64,000 nucleotides of DNA. Origin: Bacteroidales bacterium UBA6408 (GTDB lineage Bacteria; Bacteroidota; Bacteroidia; Bacteroidales; UBA932). Position 1 is the first letter of the stretch. Each line of letters opens with the position of its first letter. Made by a program: the position numbers and the translations under genes. Where the stretch lies: NCBI GenBank assembly GCA_002439805.1, contig DJPQ01000076.1, positions 15,756 through 79,755 on the forward strand, in the 5' to 3' direction. This document shows positions 53,746 through 62,872 of this stretch, piece by piece. The notes under the pieces were generated by a model. That model was given only the letters and a program-made list of their open reading frames with translations, had not been told where the DNA came from and did no database searches.

Positions 53746-54729
53746 CTATCTGGCTACGCAATCCACGACCTCGGTCTCGGGGCGGACTCCGAGCACGCCG
53801 TCCGGCAGAGCCGCCGTCCGAATGATGCACTTACCGCTTCTTGAGACTTCAAAGTCGTGGTAATCAACATAAAGCACATCCACCGAGCCAGGATCCACGG
53901 TAAGAGGAAACCTGCATTCCACGACCGCATTCACAACGGACGGATAGACCGCTATCTCCTTTCCTGCGGGAAGATTCCTCACACGAACCGGCAGGCTGAC
54001 CGTCTCAGTGACATAGCGACTGACGCTTACCGAATAATCGACGCTCGTCTGCGACATCCTCACGCCCTTTACGGGCTCTATCCCGACCGAACCGTGGACA
54101 TCGGCGGAAAGTGCCCCGAGGGTCACATTCCTGGTGAACACCTTCGAAATGTTGTCAATCTGCGACGGCTCGCCATAGACATAGACGGAATCCGGCCGGA
54201 CCTCCATTCCCTTCACGCTCATGTACTGCGGAGCGTAGAGGATGTCCGAAATCGGCTCCACCGGAACCTTGCGGCTGTTCTCCACGGGAAACACGAACAG
54301 AAGAGTGTCGGTGAGGTAGTACTCCACGGAAGAACCGCCGAAGACCATCTTGCCGAATTCCGGCATGGACTCCGGAACGAATGCGAACACGTCCCCGTCC
54401 CTGTGCCGGAGCGAAGCCGCGTCGAACTGAACCCTCACCGGGGAGCCTCCGCCGAACATCTTGTTGATGATGATGCTGTAGCCGGTCGCTCGGCATCTCG
54501 CCACCACCCGGCACACGTTGGACGACCTGTCGCGCCTGCCCGTGATGTTGGATTCCGCAGTCACCGACGAGGTCAGAATCTCGCTGTAGCGAAGCGAGAC
54601 ATTGTGTATGAACCAGATGCTGAAAGCCAACAGAAAGGCAAGCAGGAAAACTGTCAGATCCTTTCTGTTGACTTTCAGAAACTCAAGCATCCTGCCGAGG
54701 AACTGCCTCAATTTCAGAAACCGGTTCAT
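53746..54729 (-). CDS. YbbR-like domain protein
   Basis: A 327-residue protein with one membrane segment (about 26-44, DLTVFLLAFLLAFSIWFIHN) and an extracytoplasmic part of YbbR-like beta domains (about 100-310; VPVEPISDI, PDSVYVYGEPSQIDNI, VSLPVRVRNLPAG). In Firmicutes YbbR (CdaR) regulates a diadenylate cyclase; no cyclase gene is seen here, so that role is not assumed. It lies between yajC and the DUF5606 gene, 36 bp after yajC. In related genomes coaE usually follows; it is absent here. Confidence 0.82.
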   Translation of the reverse strand: MNRFLKLRQFLGRMLEFLKVNRKDLTVFLLAFLLAFSIWFIHNVSLRYSEILTSSVTAESNITGRRDRSSNVCRVVARCRATGYSIIINKMFGGGSPVRVQFDAASLRHRDGDVFAFVPESMPEFGKMVFGGSSVEYYLTDTLLFVFPVENSRKVPVEPISDILYAPQYMSVKGMEVRPDSVYVYGEPSQIDNISKVFTRNVTLGALSADVHGSVGIEPVKGVRMSQTSVDYSVSVSRYVTETVSLPVRVRNLPAGKEIAVYPSVVNAVVECRFPLTVDPGSVDVLYVDYHDFEVSRSGKCIIRTAALPDGVLGVRPETEVVDCVAR

Positions 54730-54765
54730 CTCTTGCGCGTCGCGGATAAACAGCCCGGAGCCGTG

Positions 54766-55095
54766 CTATTTCGTTGCAGCTGCCTCGGAGTAATCCTTTA
54801 CGAGGGAATTCTTGTCAACGCGGAGCTTCACGTCCTTGTCAACCTCGATGAGCACCGACTTCTCCTTGATTTCCACCACTGTTCCGAAAATTCCGCCGAC
54901 GGTGACCACCTTGTCGCCCTTCTGGAGACCGTCACGGAACTTCTGGAGTTCCTTCTGCTGCTTGCGCTGCGGACGAATCATGAAGAACCACATCACCACG
55001 AAGATGAGAAGAAGCATCACCCACATGGTCCAGCCGCCGGTCGCCCCGCCCTGAGGGGCTGCAGTCTGCAATAAAGTCATAAAATTCATAATCAT
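54766..55095 (-). CDS. yajC: Sec translocon accessory subunit YajC
   Basis: A 109-residue membrane protein with one hydrophobic helix (about 22-40, WTMWVMLLLIFVVMWFFMI), then the RPQRKQQKELQKFRDGLQKG signature and a small beta domain (VVTVGGIFGTVVEIKEKSVLIEV read in part). It binds SecDF/YidC at the inner membrane. Met codons at 55095, 55089 and 55080 are all possible starts. Confidence 0.92.
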   Translation of the reverse strand: MIMNFMTLLQTAAPQGGATGGWTMWVMLLLIFVVMWFFMIRPQRKQQKELQKFRDGLQKGDKVVTVGGIFGTVVEIKEKSVLIEVDKDVKLRVDKNSLVKDYSEAAATK

Positions 55096-55183
55096 ATTTT
55101 CTTTAAGTAGTTAAAAATAAATTTCGTGTCAGATTCATACGGATTGTTCTCCTACAGAGAAACCTTCTTCGGGATGAAAGACG

Positions 55184-56131
55184 TTACCGCTTCGTGATTT
55201 TCCCCTCTTCCGTCAGAGTCTTCACAATGCGGTCGAGAATTCCGTTCACGAAGACGCGGCTCTTCGGCGTTCCGTAAAATTTCGAAATCTCGACATATTC
55301 GTTCATGGACACGCGCACCGGAATCGTCGGAAAATCAAGTATTTCAGCAATTCCCATCACCACGAGCACAACATCCGAGAGGAAAAGCCTGTCGGCCTCC
55401 CAGCCCTTCGCGGCGTCATAGACCATCTTCGAGTACTTGTCATAGTTCACGAGCGTGAGCCTCAGGAGCCGCTTCACGAAAGCCTGATCATCCTCCATGC
55501 CCGACGCGGTTCCCTTCATCTGGCTCATGTAGAGATAAGGAAGAGTCCAGCGTCCGCCCTTCGCGATGTCCTCGAACGCGCGGCAGCAGAAAGTCAGCGA
55601 ATACGCAAGGTCGTCGTTCCAGAAGAGGGACATATCCTCGAGAATGTGCTCAAGTTCCGGGACATCGACGAATTCCTCCTCGAATATACGGACAAAGAGA
55701 CGGCAGTCCTCGCCGAGCGAAGACTCACCCGAGTTCATGTAGTCGTGAAAGTAATCCTTTGAATATATGGAGTCGAGGACCTTCCTGAGGAAGATGTCAT
55801 ACTGGTCCCATGAGAGATGCTTCTGCCTGAGCTGCCTGTTCAGGTCTTCGTCATCCGCAAGAATCTGCGCGAGACGGTTGTCGCAGAACTTCATGTTCGG
55901 GTTGCGCTCCTCCTCGGTGGGGTTGAACTTGGAACGGAGCGACTCTATCCTCTCCCGCGCTGTCCGCGTCAGAGGAGCCACGATTCCGGACATGAATACG
56001 AACAGGTCCCTCGTCGCCTCGCATGACTCCTTCAGCTCGGCCTCCGCGTCCGCTGTCGAGAAATTCCCGCACAGCACGGCGCTGTAGGCAACCTTAAAGG
56101 CCTTGATTCGTAAAATTCGACGGTTTAGCAT
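55184..56131 (-). CDS. nusB: Transcription antitermination factor NusB
   Basis: A 315-residue protein, the long form seen in Bacteroidota: an N-terminal RNA-binding-fold half beginning MLNRRILRIKAFKVAYS and a C-terminal NusB domain (about 200-315) closing in PVRVSMNEYVEISKFYGTPKS and VNGILDRIV. It helps NusE/S10 assemble on rRNA transcripts. Start at 56131 fits the family's MLNRR beginning. A TATCTTTG -7 box on the minus strand at 56161-56154 gives a ~16-nt leader. Confidence 0.92.
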   Translation of the reverse strand: MLNRRILRIKAFKVAYSAVLCGNFSTADAEAELKESCEATRDLFVFMSGIVAPLTRTARERIESLRSKFNPTEEERNPNMKFCDNRLAQILADDEDLNRQLRQKHLSWDQYDIFLRKVLDSIYSKDYFHDYMNSGESSLGEDCRLFVRIFEEEFVDVPELEHILEDMSLFWNDDLAYSLTFCCRAFEDIAKGGRWTLPYLYMSQMKGTASGMEDDQAFVKRLLRLTLVNYDKYSKMVYDAAKGWEADRLFLSDVVLVVMGIAEILDFPTIPVRVSMNEYVEISKFYGTPKSRVFVNGILDRIVKTLTEEGKITKR

Positions 56132-56153
56132 AATTTTAAGACAATATTTCCTG

Positions 56154-56191
56154 CAAAGATACACACGATTTGATAAAAAAAACTATATTTG
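56154..56191. promoter_or_regulatory. Divergent nusB / DUF3276 promoters
   Basis: On the minus strand TATCTTTG at 56161-56154 serves nusB. On the plus strand TATATTTG at 56184-56191 serves the DUF3276 gene. The two -7 boxes are 22 bp apart and face away from each other. Confidence 0.6.
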
Positions 56192-56223
56192 CGAAGATTT
56201 ACCAACAAAAAAACGCACACAAG

Positions 56224-56559
56224 ATGTACAGTGAGGATTATGACGGAGCCTATGCCCGGGAGCGTAACGGCGAGGATGTGTTCTCAAAGCCTGTAAAGGC
56301 AGGGAAACGCACCTATTTTTTTGATGTGAAGGCAACGAAGGGCAATGACTACTACCTGACCATCACCGAAAGCAAGAGAAAAGTCGAGCGCGACGGCAGC
56401 TTCACTTACGACAAGCACAAGATTTTTCTCTACAAGGAAGATTTCGGAAAATTCGTCGAGGGTCTTGAGGAAGTCCTCGCCTACATAAAGAAGAATGCCC
56501 CGCAGACCGAGGACGGAGAGGGGAACTACAGCTCCGAGGTCAATTTCGAGGAACTCTAA
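56224..56559 (+). CDS. DUF3276/PUR-alpha-like nucleic-acid-binding protein
   Basis: A 111-residue protein of the PUR family: FSKPVKAGKRTYFFDVKATK, YYLTITESKRKVE, HKIFLYKEDFGKFVEGLEEV. PUR domains bind single-stranded DNA or RNA; the Borrelia homologue is a regulator. The start at 56224 (MYSEDY) follows the promoter; the 18 upstream residues are leader. A small gene follows 11 bp downstream. Confidence 0.88.
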   Translation: MYSEDYDGAYARERNGEDVFSKPVKAGKRTYFFDVKATKGNDYYLTITESKRKVERDGSFTYDKHKIFLYKEDFGKFVEGLEEVLAYIKKNAPQTEDGEGNYSSEVNFEEL

Positions 56560-56570
56560 TTTTTCGGAAG

Positions 56571-56738
56571 ATGGCGGACAACTACCTTGAAAGCCGCTAC
56601 GAAGAGTATCTGGAACGGAAGCGAAAGAAAGAGTCCTTGCGGAAGGCAGCCTTCCGCAAGCGGCTCGATGAATACAGAAAGACGCTCACGAACACATCGG
56701 CAGAGCATGAACTGTCCTCATCCCGACCCGGGGAATGA
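56571..56738 (+). CDS. Small basic/helical protein
   Basis: A 55-residue frame starting 11 bp after the DUF3276 stop: MADNYLESRYEEYLERKRKK, then a second basic helix (LRKAAFRKRLDEYRKTL). High helix propensity and charge periodicity, and close spacing, suggest it is translated with the DUF3276 gene. I recall similar short ORFs at this place in related genomes, but cannot confirm. Function unknown. Confidence 0.6.
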   Translation: MADNYLESRYEEYLERKRKKESLRKAAFRKRLDEYRKTLTNTSAEHELSSSRPGE

Positions 56739-56780
56739 GAGTGATTGCGCCGCAGGTCGGCTCGCTTCAGCGAGGTGCAC

Positions 56781-58820
56781 CTACTGGAGCGCAATGTTAA
56801 GAAAGTCAATAAATCCCTGAACATCAAGGCTGTAGCCACGCGCCGGGGCGAGCTGTTTTCCGTCGGCGTCGAGCAGGATATAGTTCGGCTGTGAGTTTAC
56901 GCCGAAGCGGCTGCGAGCGATGTATGCGTTGGCGCGTCCGATTTCCTTATATATGTCCCCGTTTTCAGCGTGCACCCAATCCTCCCCGTCGAGCCTTGTC
57001 TTGTCATCGACATAGAGCGCGACAATCACGAACCTGTCCCGCAGCATTTCAAGAACGCGGGGGTCGCTCCACACACGTGCCTCCATCTCGCGGCAGTTCA
57101 CGCAGCCGTGCCCCGTGACATCGACAAACACCGGCTTCCCGGAGGTCTTCGCTGCGGCAAGCCCTTCCTCGACGGTGAAATAGCCGTCCAGACCGAGAGG
57201 CAGATGCAGGCCGTATTTCTCTCCGTACAGGGAGAGCGTACGGTCTTGAGAGGAGCCGCCGCTTTCCGGCTGCGCAGAATATGCACCCAGGACAAAGTCC
57301 TGAGTGCTCAGCGGGGGAAGGTAGCCTGACAGGGCCTTGAGAGGCGCGCCGAACATCCCCGGAATCATATAGACGACAAAGGCGAAGTCAACTATAGCGA
57401 GTGCGAGCCTCGTGACGGAGATGTGCTCGACCTTCTCGTCGTGGGCGAAACGAATCTTCCCGAGCAGGTAAAGTCCGAGCAGCGAGAACACGGTAATCCA
57501 GATTGCAAGATACACCTCACGGTCCAGGATGCCCCAGTGGTAGGTCTGGTCGGCGACGCTGAGAAACTTGAATCCGAGCGCCACCTCCACAAATCCGAGC
57601 ACGACCTTGACACTGCCGAGCCAGCTCCCGCTCCTGAGCTTCGTGAGCAGAGAGGGGAAGAGGGCGAAGACCGCGAACGGAAGCGCGAACGCCACGGAAA
57701 ACGCGAACATCGTTACCATCGGCATCCAGAACTGTCCGGAAGTGGACTGAATCAGCACGGTTCCGACAATCGGTCCGGTGCAGGAGAATGAGACGAGCAC
57801 AAGGGTGAGCGCCATGAAGAACACGCCTGTCAGCCCTTTCCCGTCGGACTTGCCGTCGGCCCTATTCACCCACGAGGACGGAAGAGTTATCTCGAACGCG
57901 CCGAAGAAAGACGCGGCAAATGCCATGAACACTATGAAGAACAGGATGTTAGGCAGCCAATGAGTGGCCAGCCAGTTGAAGATGTCGGCCGTAACGGCAT
58001 CTCCGCCGGCAATCCATGTTATGAGGATTATCAGCGAAATAGGAACGGTGTAGAGCAGCACGATGAAAAGGCCGTACATAAATGCGTGGAAGCGTCCCCT
58101 GCGTGCGTTTCCGGAATTTTTCAGGAAGAAGGAAACAGTCATCGGAATCATAGGGAAGACGCAGGGGGTGAGCAGCATCGCGAAGCCCCAGAGAATGGCC
58201 TGAAGCACCAGGCCCCAGTCAAACGGGGTTGATGTCTGTTCCACGGCAGCCGCGGCATCGTCAGGCTTCTTCATAATGTCACTTCCACCCGCTGCCCCTG
58301 CAAACACGGTGTCGTCCGACTTCCTCGTAACGTCGCTTCCCCCGACGGCTCCGGCAGACGCGGCCGCTGCCCCGCCGTCCGGCAGGGCAATCACGAAATC
58401 ATGATATTCAGGAGGATAGCACTCCGTGTCCCGGCAGCATGACGCGCTGACTGTTCCGCTCACAGAAGCCGGAGAAGAGCCCGTGACGCGAACCTTCTGC
58501 TCAAGCACAAGCTGTCCATAGACAAGGCACTGCCCCTTCTCCTGACTGACGACGCTCCTGTCTTCAGGCGGACCGACAAGTTCGCAATTTTCAAGCGAGC
58601 GGTACTCCACCTCCGGAGCGGAATAAGGGTCTGAGAGCGGGTAGCTGTGAATCCCCTCTCCCATGACACCGCTGAACCTCAGCGTCCACACCGCGCCCCC
58701 ATCTGAAGGAACTGCGGAAACCTTCCAGTCAATGTTCCCCGCAAAAAGCGAAGAAATGCTGCAGGCGAATCCCGCCAGCAGCATAACAACTTTATTAACA
58801 AGTCTTTTACCCAAATTCAT
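56781..58820 (-). CDS. DsbD-like thiol:disulfide interchange protein
   Basis: A 679-residue membrane protein. A signal peptide (about 1-27) is followed by an N-terminal DsbD alpha-like domain with a CC...C cluster (SCCRDTECYPPEYHDF). The central region (about 215-480) has eight CcdA/DsbD-type membrane helices including PCVFPMIPMTVSFF and SCTGPIVGTVL, and the C-terminal thioredoxin domain has CVNC in GHGCVNCREME (about residue 610). It carries reducing power from the cytoplasm to periplasmic proteins. Start 58820 is preferred; 58832 (MFGSM) is equally close. Alternative name: protein-disulfide reductase. Confidence 0.9.
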   Translation of the reverse strand: MNLGKRLVNKVVMLLAGFACSISSLFAGNIDWKVSAVPSDGGAVWTLRFSGVMGEGIHSYPLSDPYSAPEVEYRSLENCELVGPPEDRSVVSQEKGQCLVYGQLVLEQKVRVTGSSPASVSGTVSASCCRDTECYPPEYHDFVIALPDGGAAAASAGAVGGSDVTRKSDDTVFAGAAGGSDIMKKPDDAAAAVEQTSTPFDWGLVLQAILWGFAMLLTPCVFPMIPMTVSFFLKNSGNARRGRFHAFMYGLFIVLLYTVPISLIILITWIAGGDAVTADIFNWLATHWLPNILFFIVFMAFAASFFGAFEITLPSSWVNRADGKSDGKGLTGVFFMALTLVLVSFSCTGPIVGTVLIQSTSGQFWMPMVTMFAFSVAFALPFAVFALFPSLLTKLRSGSWLGSVKVVLGFVEVALGFKFLSVADQTYHWGILDREVYLAIWITVFSLLGLYLLGKIRFAHDEKVEHISVTRLALAIVDFAFVVYMIPGMFGAPLKALSGYLPPLSTQDFVLGAYSAQPESGGSSQDRTLSLYGEKYGLHLPLGLDGYFTVEEGLAAAKTSGKPVFVDVTGHGCVNCREMEARVWSDPRVLEMLRDRFVIVALYVDDKTRLDGEDWVHAENGDIYKEIGRANAYIARSRFGVNSQPNYILLDADGKQLAPARGYSLDVQGFIDFLNIALQ

Positions 58821-58857
58821 ACTACCGAACATTTCATGATAGCCCTTACGACAAACC

Positions 58858-58922
58858 GAGATAAGGGGATGCATTAAAACAGGCTGAGATAAAGGGGATG
58901 CATTAAAGTAGGCCGAGATAAA
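58858..58922 (-). repeat. Tandem 28-29 bp repeat of the distal arm of element I
   Basis: GAGATAAGGGGATGCATTAA and its neighbours occur at 58858-58885 and 58886-58914, followed by the same sequence at the start of element I (58915). Each unit repeats the GGGGATGCATxAAA end of the element. Confidence 0.85.
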
Positions 58923-59041
58923 GGGGATGCATAAAAGGATGGGATGCAAGGCGGACGGTGAAGATGAATACCGCAGCAACCTGATGGTTGTGAGGATTTC
59001 ATCAAGACGTCCAACGCAGCAGACCGCCTTTTAGGCGCCCC
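58923..59041 (-). repeat. 3'-end structured element, copy I
   Basis: 119 bp in minus orientation, 1 nt after the rny stop. The outer stem GGGGCGCCTAAAAGG pairs with CCTTTTATGCATCCCC with small mismatches. Inner stems GGACG/CGTCC and GATGAA/TTCATC; core CCTCACAACC-ATCA-GGTTGCTGCGG. Confidence 0.88.
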
Positions 59042-59042
59042 G

Positions 59043-60584
59043 CTATTTGGCAAATGCTACGGAACGTGTCTCCCTGATCACGGTGATCTTCACCTGTCCC
59101 GGATAGGTCATCTCGTCCTGAATCTTCTTGGCGATGTCCCCCGAAAGCGTCTCCGCCTGAGAATCCGTCACCTGCTCGGCCCCGACAATCACGCGAAGCT
59201 CACGTCCCGCCTGAATCGCATAGGCCTTTACCACACCAGGATATGACTGTCCGATATTCTCAAGGTCCTTGAGCCTCTTGATGTACGACTCGATGACCTC
59301 CCGACGTGCACCCGGACGCGCACCGGAAATGGCGTCGGCGACCTGAATGATAGGCGAAAGGATTGACGTCATCTCTATCTCCTCATGGTGTGCGCCGATT
59401 GCATTGCAGATTTCCGGTTTCTCCTTGTACTGCTCGGCGAGCTTCATTCCGAGGAGAGCGTGCGGAAGCTCCGGATCCTCGTCGGACACCTTTCCGATGT
59501 CATGAAGGAGTCCCGCCCTCTTCGCGGCCTTGGCGTTGAGCCCGAGCTCGGAAGCCATGGTCGCGGCGATGTTGGCGACCTCACGGGCATGCTGGAGAAG
59601 GTTCTGGCCGTAGGATGAACGGTACTTCATTCGCCCGATGAGCTTTATGAGCTCAATGTGGATTCCGTGGATTCCGAGGTCTATGCAGGTGCGCTTCCCT
59701 ATTTCAAGAATCTCCTCCTCAAGCTGCTTCTGCACCTTGGCGACCACCTCCTCGATGCGGGCAGGATGAATTCGTCCATCGACCACGAGCTGGTGGAGAG
59801 CCAGACGCGCCACCTCCCTGCGGACAGGGTCGAATGCGGAAAGGAGAATGGCGTCCGGCGTGTCATCAACGACAATCTCAACTCCCGTCGCCGCCTCAAG
59901 GGCACGGATGTTACGCCCCTCACGTCCGATGATGCGGCCCTTGATCTCGTCGCTCTCGATGTTGAACACGGTCACGGCGTTCTCGATTGCGGTCTCCGAA
60001 GCCGTCCTCTGAATCGTGTTGATGACGATTCTCTTGGCCTCCTTCGTCGCGTTGAGACGAGCGTCGTCAATCACGTCGTTGATGTAGGACTGTGCCTCGG
60101 TGCGCGCCTCCGCCTTCATGTTCTCCATGAGTATGTTCTTCGCCTCGGAAGCGGACAGCCCGGCGATGTTCTCGATCTGGCGGTTCGCCTCGTCCTTAAG
60201 CCGGTCGTACTCGGCCGCCTTCCTGTTGGCAATCTCGACCTGCGCCTTGAGGTTTTCCCTGATGGAGTCCGCCTCGCGCTGCTTGCGCTGGAGTTCCGCC
60301 GTCTGCTGGTTCAGGGTGTTCTCCTTCTGCTTGAGACGGCTCTCGGTCTCCTTGATGGCGGCATTGCGCTCATTGACGGTCTTCTCGTGCTCGTTCTTGA
60401 GCTGCATGAACTTTTCCTTGGCCTGGAATATCTTTTCCTGCTTTATCTTCTCGGCCTCAAGCTCGGCCTTCTCAAGAATTTCCTCCTTGCGTCCCTTGAG
60501 CATGGAACGTCTCACGGCAATCCACACGCCGAGCGCCACGGCAGCGCCCAAAAGAGCTGAAAGTATGTAAAAAACTATTTCCAT
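59043..60584 (-). CDS. rny: Ribonuclease Y
   Basis: A 513-residue membrane-anchored endoribonuclease that begins mRNA decay. An N-terminal membrane helix (about 3-22) is followed by a long coiled coil (about 30-190), a KH domain ([20 protein letters not shown]) and an HD domain with LLHDIGKV and [11 protein letters not shown]. The order is exactly that of the family. It is encoded downstream of zapA and the 6S-like RNA. Confidence 0.95.
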   Translation of the reverse strand: MEIVFYILSALLGAAVALGVWIAVRRSMLKGRKEEILEKAELEAEKIKQEKIFQAKEKFMQLKNEHEKTVNERNAAIKETESRLKQKENTLNQQTAELQRKQREADSIRENLKAQVEIANRKAAEYDRLKDEANRQIENIAGLSASEAKNILMENMKAEARTEAQSYINDVIDDARLNATKEAKRIVINTIQRTASETAIENAVTVFNIESDEIKGRIIGREGRNIRALEAATGVEIVVDDTPDAILLSAFDPVRREVARLALHQLVVDGRIHPARIEEVVAKVQKQLEEEILEIGKRTCIDLGIHGIHIELIKLIGRMKYRSSYGQNLLQHAREVANIAATMASELGLNAKAAKRAGLLHDIGKVSDEDPELPHALLGMKLAEQYKEKPEICNAIGAHHEEIEMTSILSPIIQVADAISGARPGARREVIESYIKRLKDLENIGQSYPGVVKAYAIQAGRELRVIVGAEQVTDSQAETLSGDIAKKIQDEMTYPGQVKITVIRETRSVAFAK

Positions 60585-60620
60585 ATTATTATATATTATT
60601 AAATGTCCGCATATATCCGC

Positions 60621-60652
60621 AAAAGCGGCCGTCTTCCATGGAAAACGACCGC
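60621..60652 (-). terminator. Probable intrinsic terminator
   Basis: On the minus strand GCGGTCGTTTTCC pairs with GGAAGACGGCCGC at 11 of 13 positions and is followed by TTTT. It lies between the 6S-like RNA and rny, so rny may have its own promoter. Confidence 0.6.
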
Positions 60653-60683
60653 AGCAAGTTAAAAATAAAACCGTAAGTAAAAG

Positions 60684-60880
60684 AAAAATCCGTTAGTTAA
60701 ACCGACAGAAAACCTTATAAAATAAGATTTGAGTTCCGTGAAGTTCAGACATCCTCCGTCCCGGCAGAACCGGAATCCCCATACGGCATTTCCATAAGGG
60801 TCACATAGGTCCGTCATCCCCCCAGCGAGCCTGCTCCGTTACTTAGTAAACGTTGAATTCAGCAAGTAAGTAACCAACGG
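60684..60880 (-). ncRNA. ssrS: Probable 6S RNA
   Basis: The minus strand from 60880 begins CCGTTGGTTA, 1 nt after the zapA stop, and pairs with TAACTAACGG (60699-60690), which is followed by ATTTTT. Between them is a long, imperfectly paired rod of about 190 nt with GC-rich internal stems (CCGG-TTCTG-CCGG). The length, the closed rod shape and the position after zapA, where ssrS also lies in proteobacteria, support 6S RNA. No covariance search has been done. Confidence 0.55.
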
Positions 60881-60881
60881 A

Positions 60882-61178
60882 TTATTTTTCGTCAATGTTG
60901 TCAAGATAACCGGAAATCTCCCTCTCAAGCGTCTCGGCCTCGGACTGAAGCCTGCGAATCTCGTCCTTGTAGTTGAGGTTCTTCAGACAGACGTTCAGCG
61001 CGAGAAAGCGCAGTATGTCGGATTCATCGCTGTCCGGATAGTTCTGCGAGTACTGCTTGGCCATCTTGTTCAGGCTCTCCACAGCAACCCTTATCAGCTG
61101 CTCATGCCTCTCGGAAGTCGCCTTGAGGTTGAACGGCCGGGCGAGAATGGTCACGTTTATGTTCCTTGCAATGTCCAT
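60882..61178 (-). CDS. zapA: Cell division protein ZapA
   Basis: A 98-residue protein with the ZapA globular head (INVTILARPFNLKA...EHEQLIRVAVESLN region; key start NVTILARPF and HEQLIRVAVE) and a C-terminal coiled coil (about 65-98). It bundles FtsZ at the division ring. It starts 4 bp after a coiled-coil gene on the same strand. Confidence 0.88.
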   Translation of the reverse strand: MDIARNINVTILARPFNLKATSERHEQLIRVAVESLNKMAKQYSQNYPDSDESDILRFLALNVCLKNLNYKDEIRRLQSEAETLEREISGYLDNIDEK

Positions 61179-61182
61179 TTCC

Positions 61183-61455
61183 TCATCCCTCCATCAGCGA
61201 GACGCACCTGTCAATCTCCCGTATGAGGCTCTCAATCTTCCTCTTAGGTTCGGACAGATCCGCCTGCGATCCCACAAACGCAGTCGTGAGATTCAGGTTA
61301 TCAATTTTCTTTTCTAACTCAGCAATCTGTTTCCCGCGGGCCTCACAAAGTTCCGACAGCCGGCGATTTTCTTCCTTCAGACGTATGCATTCGCCCTTTT
61401 CCTTCTCATACAAGGAAATAAGCCTCACGAATTGTTGTCTGACATTGTCCAGCAT
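61183..61455 (-). CDS. Small coiled-coil protein upstream of zapA
   Basis: A 90-residue protein, coiled coil over about residues 8-52 (heptads in YEKEKGECIRLKEENRRL and ARGKQIAELEKKIDNL) and a second helix (about 68-88). Size, structure and 4-bp spacing to zapA suggest a ZapB-like partner; sequence alone does not prove it. Confidence 0.75.
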   Translation of the reverse strand: MLDNVRQQFVRLISLYEKEKGECIRLKEENRRLSELCEARGKQIAELEKKIDNLNLTTAFVGSQADLSEPKRKIESLIREIDRCVSLMEG

Positions 61456-61522
61456 AACGGCACATTGTATTACCCACCCTGCAAATATATGAAGAATATT
61501 GAATTCTTCAAAGAAAATTTCC

Positions 61523-61530
61523 TACCTTTG
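61523..61530 (+). promoter_or_regulatory. -7 element of the deaminase gene
   Basis: TACCTTTG fits TAnnTTTG, 18 bp before the ATG at 61548. The leader is therefore very short. Confidence 0.5.
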
Positions 61531-61547
61531 GCAAATTTGAATATGAT

Positions 61548-62822
61548 ATGCACGACATTGTTCTGAAAAATATCGCCGTAGGCGAGGTCAGGTCCGACAT
61601 ATATATAGACGGGGACATGATTTCACGGATTGCGAAGACCGGGAGCGAGGCTTGCCCCGAGGCGCGTGAGACCGTCGATTGCACGGGAAAGGCAGCCATG
61701 CCGGGATTCATAAATATGCATACGCACGCGGCGATGTCGCTTCTGCGCGGGGTCGGCGAGGACATTGCCTTTCACGAGTGGCTCGCGAAGGTCTGGGAAA
61801 TCGAGGCCAACCTCGACGAGGAGTTTGTCTATTGGGGAACGAAGGTCGCCTGCCTTGAGATGATAAAGACCGGCACGACGACGTTCAACGACCACTACTG
61901 GTTTCCGCTCGTGGGACACAGGGCGGCCGTGGAGATGGGTATAAGGCCGGTCTCGTCATACGTCGTGATAAACAAGATGACGGACGCGGAAAATGAAATC
62001 GAGAAGATACGCTGCTGGAAGATGTACGAGGCGTCCAAGCAATGGGGCGACAGGAATCTCAGGTTCTCGATGGCCTTCCACGCGCCGTATTCGGTGAGCG
62101 AGCCGATGATGGTCTGGGCCGCGGAGTTTGCCAGGGCGCACGGGCTTCCGCTCCACATCCATCTCTCCGAGACGCGCAAGGAGGTGGAGGACTGCAAGGA
62201 GGCGCACGGGGGGCTCACTCCCGTGGAATATCTCGACAGAATCGGAGTGCTCGGGCCGAACCTCATCGCGGCGCACACGCTCTGGCTGAGCGACAATGAC
62301 ATAGAGCTGCTCGGGAAGCATCATGTCACCTGCGTCCACAACATAAACTCGAACCTTAAGCTCAGTTCCGGCTACCATTTCATGTACAAGGAGCTGAAGG
62401 ACGCCGGGTGCAAGGTCTGCATAGGAACCGACGGGTGCGCGTCGTCGAACAACCTCGACATCCTCGAGTCGATGAAGACGTCGGCGATGATGCAGAAGGG
62501 CTGGAGGTTCGACCCGACGGTGTGTCCGCTCGGGGAGATTGTGGAGATGGCGACGCTGAACGGAGCGGACGCGCTCGGGCTGAACACGGGGCTGCTCGAG
62601 GAGGGAAGAATCGCGGACATCCAGATCATCGACACCGACAACTACAATTTCCTCTCGCCCGGAAGTTTTCTTGCCAATTTCGTCTATTCGGCGCACAGCG
62701 ACTGCATAGACTCGCTCATCTGCAACGGCCGTTTCGTGATGAGACACAGGCAGGTGGAGGGAGAGCGGGAGATTCTCGACGGAGCAGGCAAGGTGCTCTC
62801 GCAGATAAAGCTCAGGAAATAA
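61548..62822 (+). CDS. mtaD: 5'-methylthioadenosine/S-adenosylhomocysteine deaminase
   Basis: A 424-residue amidohydrolase. Metal ligands are in [32 protein letters not shown] and the Asp of [13 protein letters not shown]. These motifs match the MTA/SAH deaminase (TrzN/MtaD) group, which converts MTA or SAH to the inosine form. The purine nucleoside phosphorylase gene 50 bp downstream would then release hypoxanthine. A guanine or other deaminase substrate is the main alternative. Confidence 0.85.
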   Translation: MHDIVLKNIAVGEVRSDIYIDGDMISRIAKTGSEACPEARETVDCTGKAAMPGFINMHTHAAMSLLRGVGEDIAFHEWLAKVWEIEANLDEEFVYWGTKVACLEMIKTGTTTFNDHYWFPLVGHRAAVEMGIRPVSSYVVINKMTDAENEIEKIRCWKMYEASKQWGDRNLRFSMAFHAPYSVSEPMMVWAAEFARAHGLPLHIHLSETRKEVEDCKEAHGGLTPVEYLDRIGVLGPNLIAAHTLWLSDNDIELLGKHHVTCVHNINSNLKLSSGYHFMYKELKDAGCKVCIGTDGCASSNNLDILESMKTSAMMQKGWRFDPTVCPLGEIVEMATLNGADALGLNTGLLEEGRIADIQIIDTDNYNFLSPGSFLANFVYSAHSDCIDSLICNGRFVMRHRQVEGEREILDGAGKVLSQIKLRK

Positions 62823-62872
62823 TCACAGCCGGGCGTTCCGGCACTAATAACACTATAATATACAGATACTTT

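Noticed and set aside
59658..60560. Long plus-strand frame antisense to rny
   Set aside because: Leu/Val-rich shadow of the rny coiled coil with no family features.
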